7,364 nucleotides of DNA, taken from assembly GCA_030626365.1 (NCBI GenBank), contig DAOUPC010000140.1, positions 1-7,364 of the forward strand, read 5' to 3'. Origin of the DNA: Paracoccaceae bacterium. Its GTDB lineage: Bacteria; Pseudomonadota; Alphaproteobacteria; Rhodobacterales; Rhodobacteraceae. Below, in pieces: positions 6,727-7,364 of this stretch; within the stretch, counting starts at the first letter, position 1, and each line of letters starts with the position of its first letter. The position numbers and the translations under genes are program-made. The notes under the pieces were generated by a model. It was not told where the DNA came from. It did no database searches and worked only from the letters and a program-made list of their open reading frames with translations.

Positions 6727-7364
6727 CGGACAGCTCACAGAAATTCATTGCCCGCAATCGCGCCCCAAGGGTGCAGATCGAATATGATGTCGAACTGTAC
6801 GGCTCTGAAAAGAAGGTGCAGTTGCCGTTTGTGATGGGGGTGATGTCGGATCTGGCGGGTAAATCGAAGGTGCCCCAACCCGCCGTGGCGGACCGCAGCT
6901 TTCTTGAGATAGACGTTGATAATTTTGACGACCGGATGAAGGCGATGGCCCCCCGCGCGGCCTTTAGCGTGCCCAACACCCTGACCGGAGAGGGCAACAT
7001 CCCGATTGATCTGACATTCGAGAAGATGGATGATTTTTCGCCCGCTGCCATTGCTGCCAAGGTGGACACATTGCGCCCCCTGCTTGAGGCGCGCACGCAA
7101 TTGTCCAACCTGATGGCCTATATGGATGGCAAGGCCGGGGCCGAAACCCTGATCGAAAAAATCCTGGCCGACCCGGCGTTATTGTCGGCGGTATCGGGCG
7201 GGGCTGATGGTGCTGGCGGTCACAATGCGGCACTGGACAGCCTGCACGCCTTGATGCCCGCCGAGACACCGCAACAGGATAAAACCGGGGATGTACTGGC
7301 CGGGCTAAAGGCCAGCGCCCCGACCGACACGCCTGAAACTGATACCACGGGTGCTATTCTGTCC
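6723..7364 (+). CDS. tssB: TssB, T6SS contractile sheath small subunit (3' end outside window), with a long C-terminal extension
   Basis: The frame is open from the ATG at 6723 to the last base, giving 214 residues without a stop. TssB (VipA-like) pairs with TssC to build the cytoplasmic contractile sheath. Family features: SSQKFIARNRAPRVQIEYDV (residues 4-23), LPFVMGVMSDLAGKS (34-48), DRSFLEIDVDNFDDRMKAM (57-75), the IPIDLTFEKMDDFSP segment (93-107), and LRPLLEARTQLSNLMAYMDG (117-136) followed by KAGAETLIEKIL (137-148). Family members usually end at about 160-180 residues. Here a Gly/Ala-rich linker (about 157-170) and a Pro/Thr/Asp-rich tail continue past 214, with two related motifs, DKTGDVLA (186-193) and DTTGAILS (207-214). 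The tail could be a lineage-specific extension or the junction to a fused partner such as TssC. No separate tssC start is visible before the edge. The identity as TssB is secure; the tail is not understood. Confidence 0.93.
   Translation, partial: MTDSSQKFIARNRAPRVQIEYDVELYGSEKKVQLPFVMGVMSDLAGKSKVPQPAVADRSFLEIDVDNFDDRMKAMAPRAAFSVPNTLTGEGNIPIDLTFEKMDDFSPAAIAAKVDTLRPLLEARTQLSNLMAYMDGKAGAETLIEKILADPALLSAVSGGADGAGGHNAALDSLHALMPAETPQQDKTGDVLAGLKASAPTDTPETDTTGAILS

Overview
The window is an uninterrupted plus-strand stretch of a type VI secretion system (T6SS) core operon. In order it holds the 3' end of tssE, complete tssF, tssG and tssH/clpV, a complete voltage-gated sodium channel gene of the bacterial NavBac family, and a tssB that is still open at the right edge. 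Every open frame on the minus strand is a shadow of these genes. I see no RNA gene, insertion sequence, CRISPR array or convincing rho-independent terminator. The longest non-coding gap is 64 bases.

The high-GC coding sequence, the gene set and the channel (a family common in marine Rhodobacterales and other marine Proteobacteria) point to an alphaproteobacterium of the roseobacter type. That assignment is an inference from sequence character, not from a marker gene.

Layout: tssE ends 4 bases before tssF. The last 37 bases of tssF overlap the start of tssG. A 48-base gap with a small hairpin leads to clpV. A 64-base gap with a tandem-duplicated ribosome binding site leads to the channel. The channel stop codon overlaps the tssB start codon (ATGA). 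This spacing suggests one polycistronic message with translational coupling at several junctions.

How the genes work together: TssE, TssF and TssG belong to the baseplate (with TssK and the VgrG spike, not in this window). TssB pairs with TssC, presumably encoded just downstream, to form the contractile sheath, and ClpV disassembles the contracted sheath for reuse. The unexplained member is the ion channel, which no standard T6SS model includes. It keeps all four S4 gating arginines, a canonical sodium-selective filter and a C-terminal coiled coil, so it looks functional, and it is embedded between clpV and tssB rather than at the cluster edge. A physiological link between membrane potential or sodium flux and T6SS activity is the main hypothesis here. 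The second oddity is TssB, which runs at least 55 residues past the usual end of the family.
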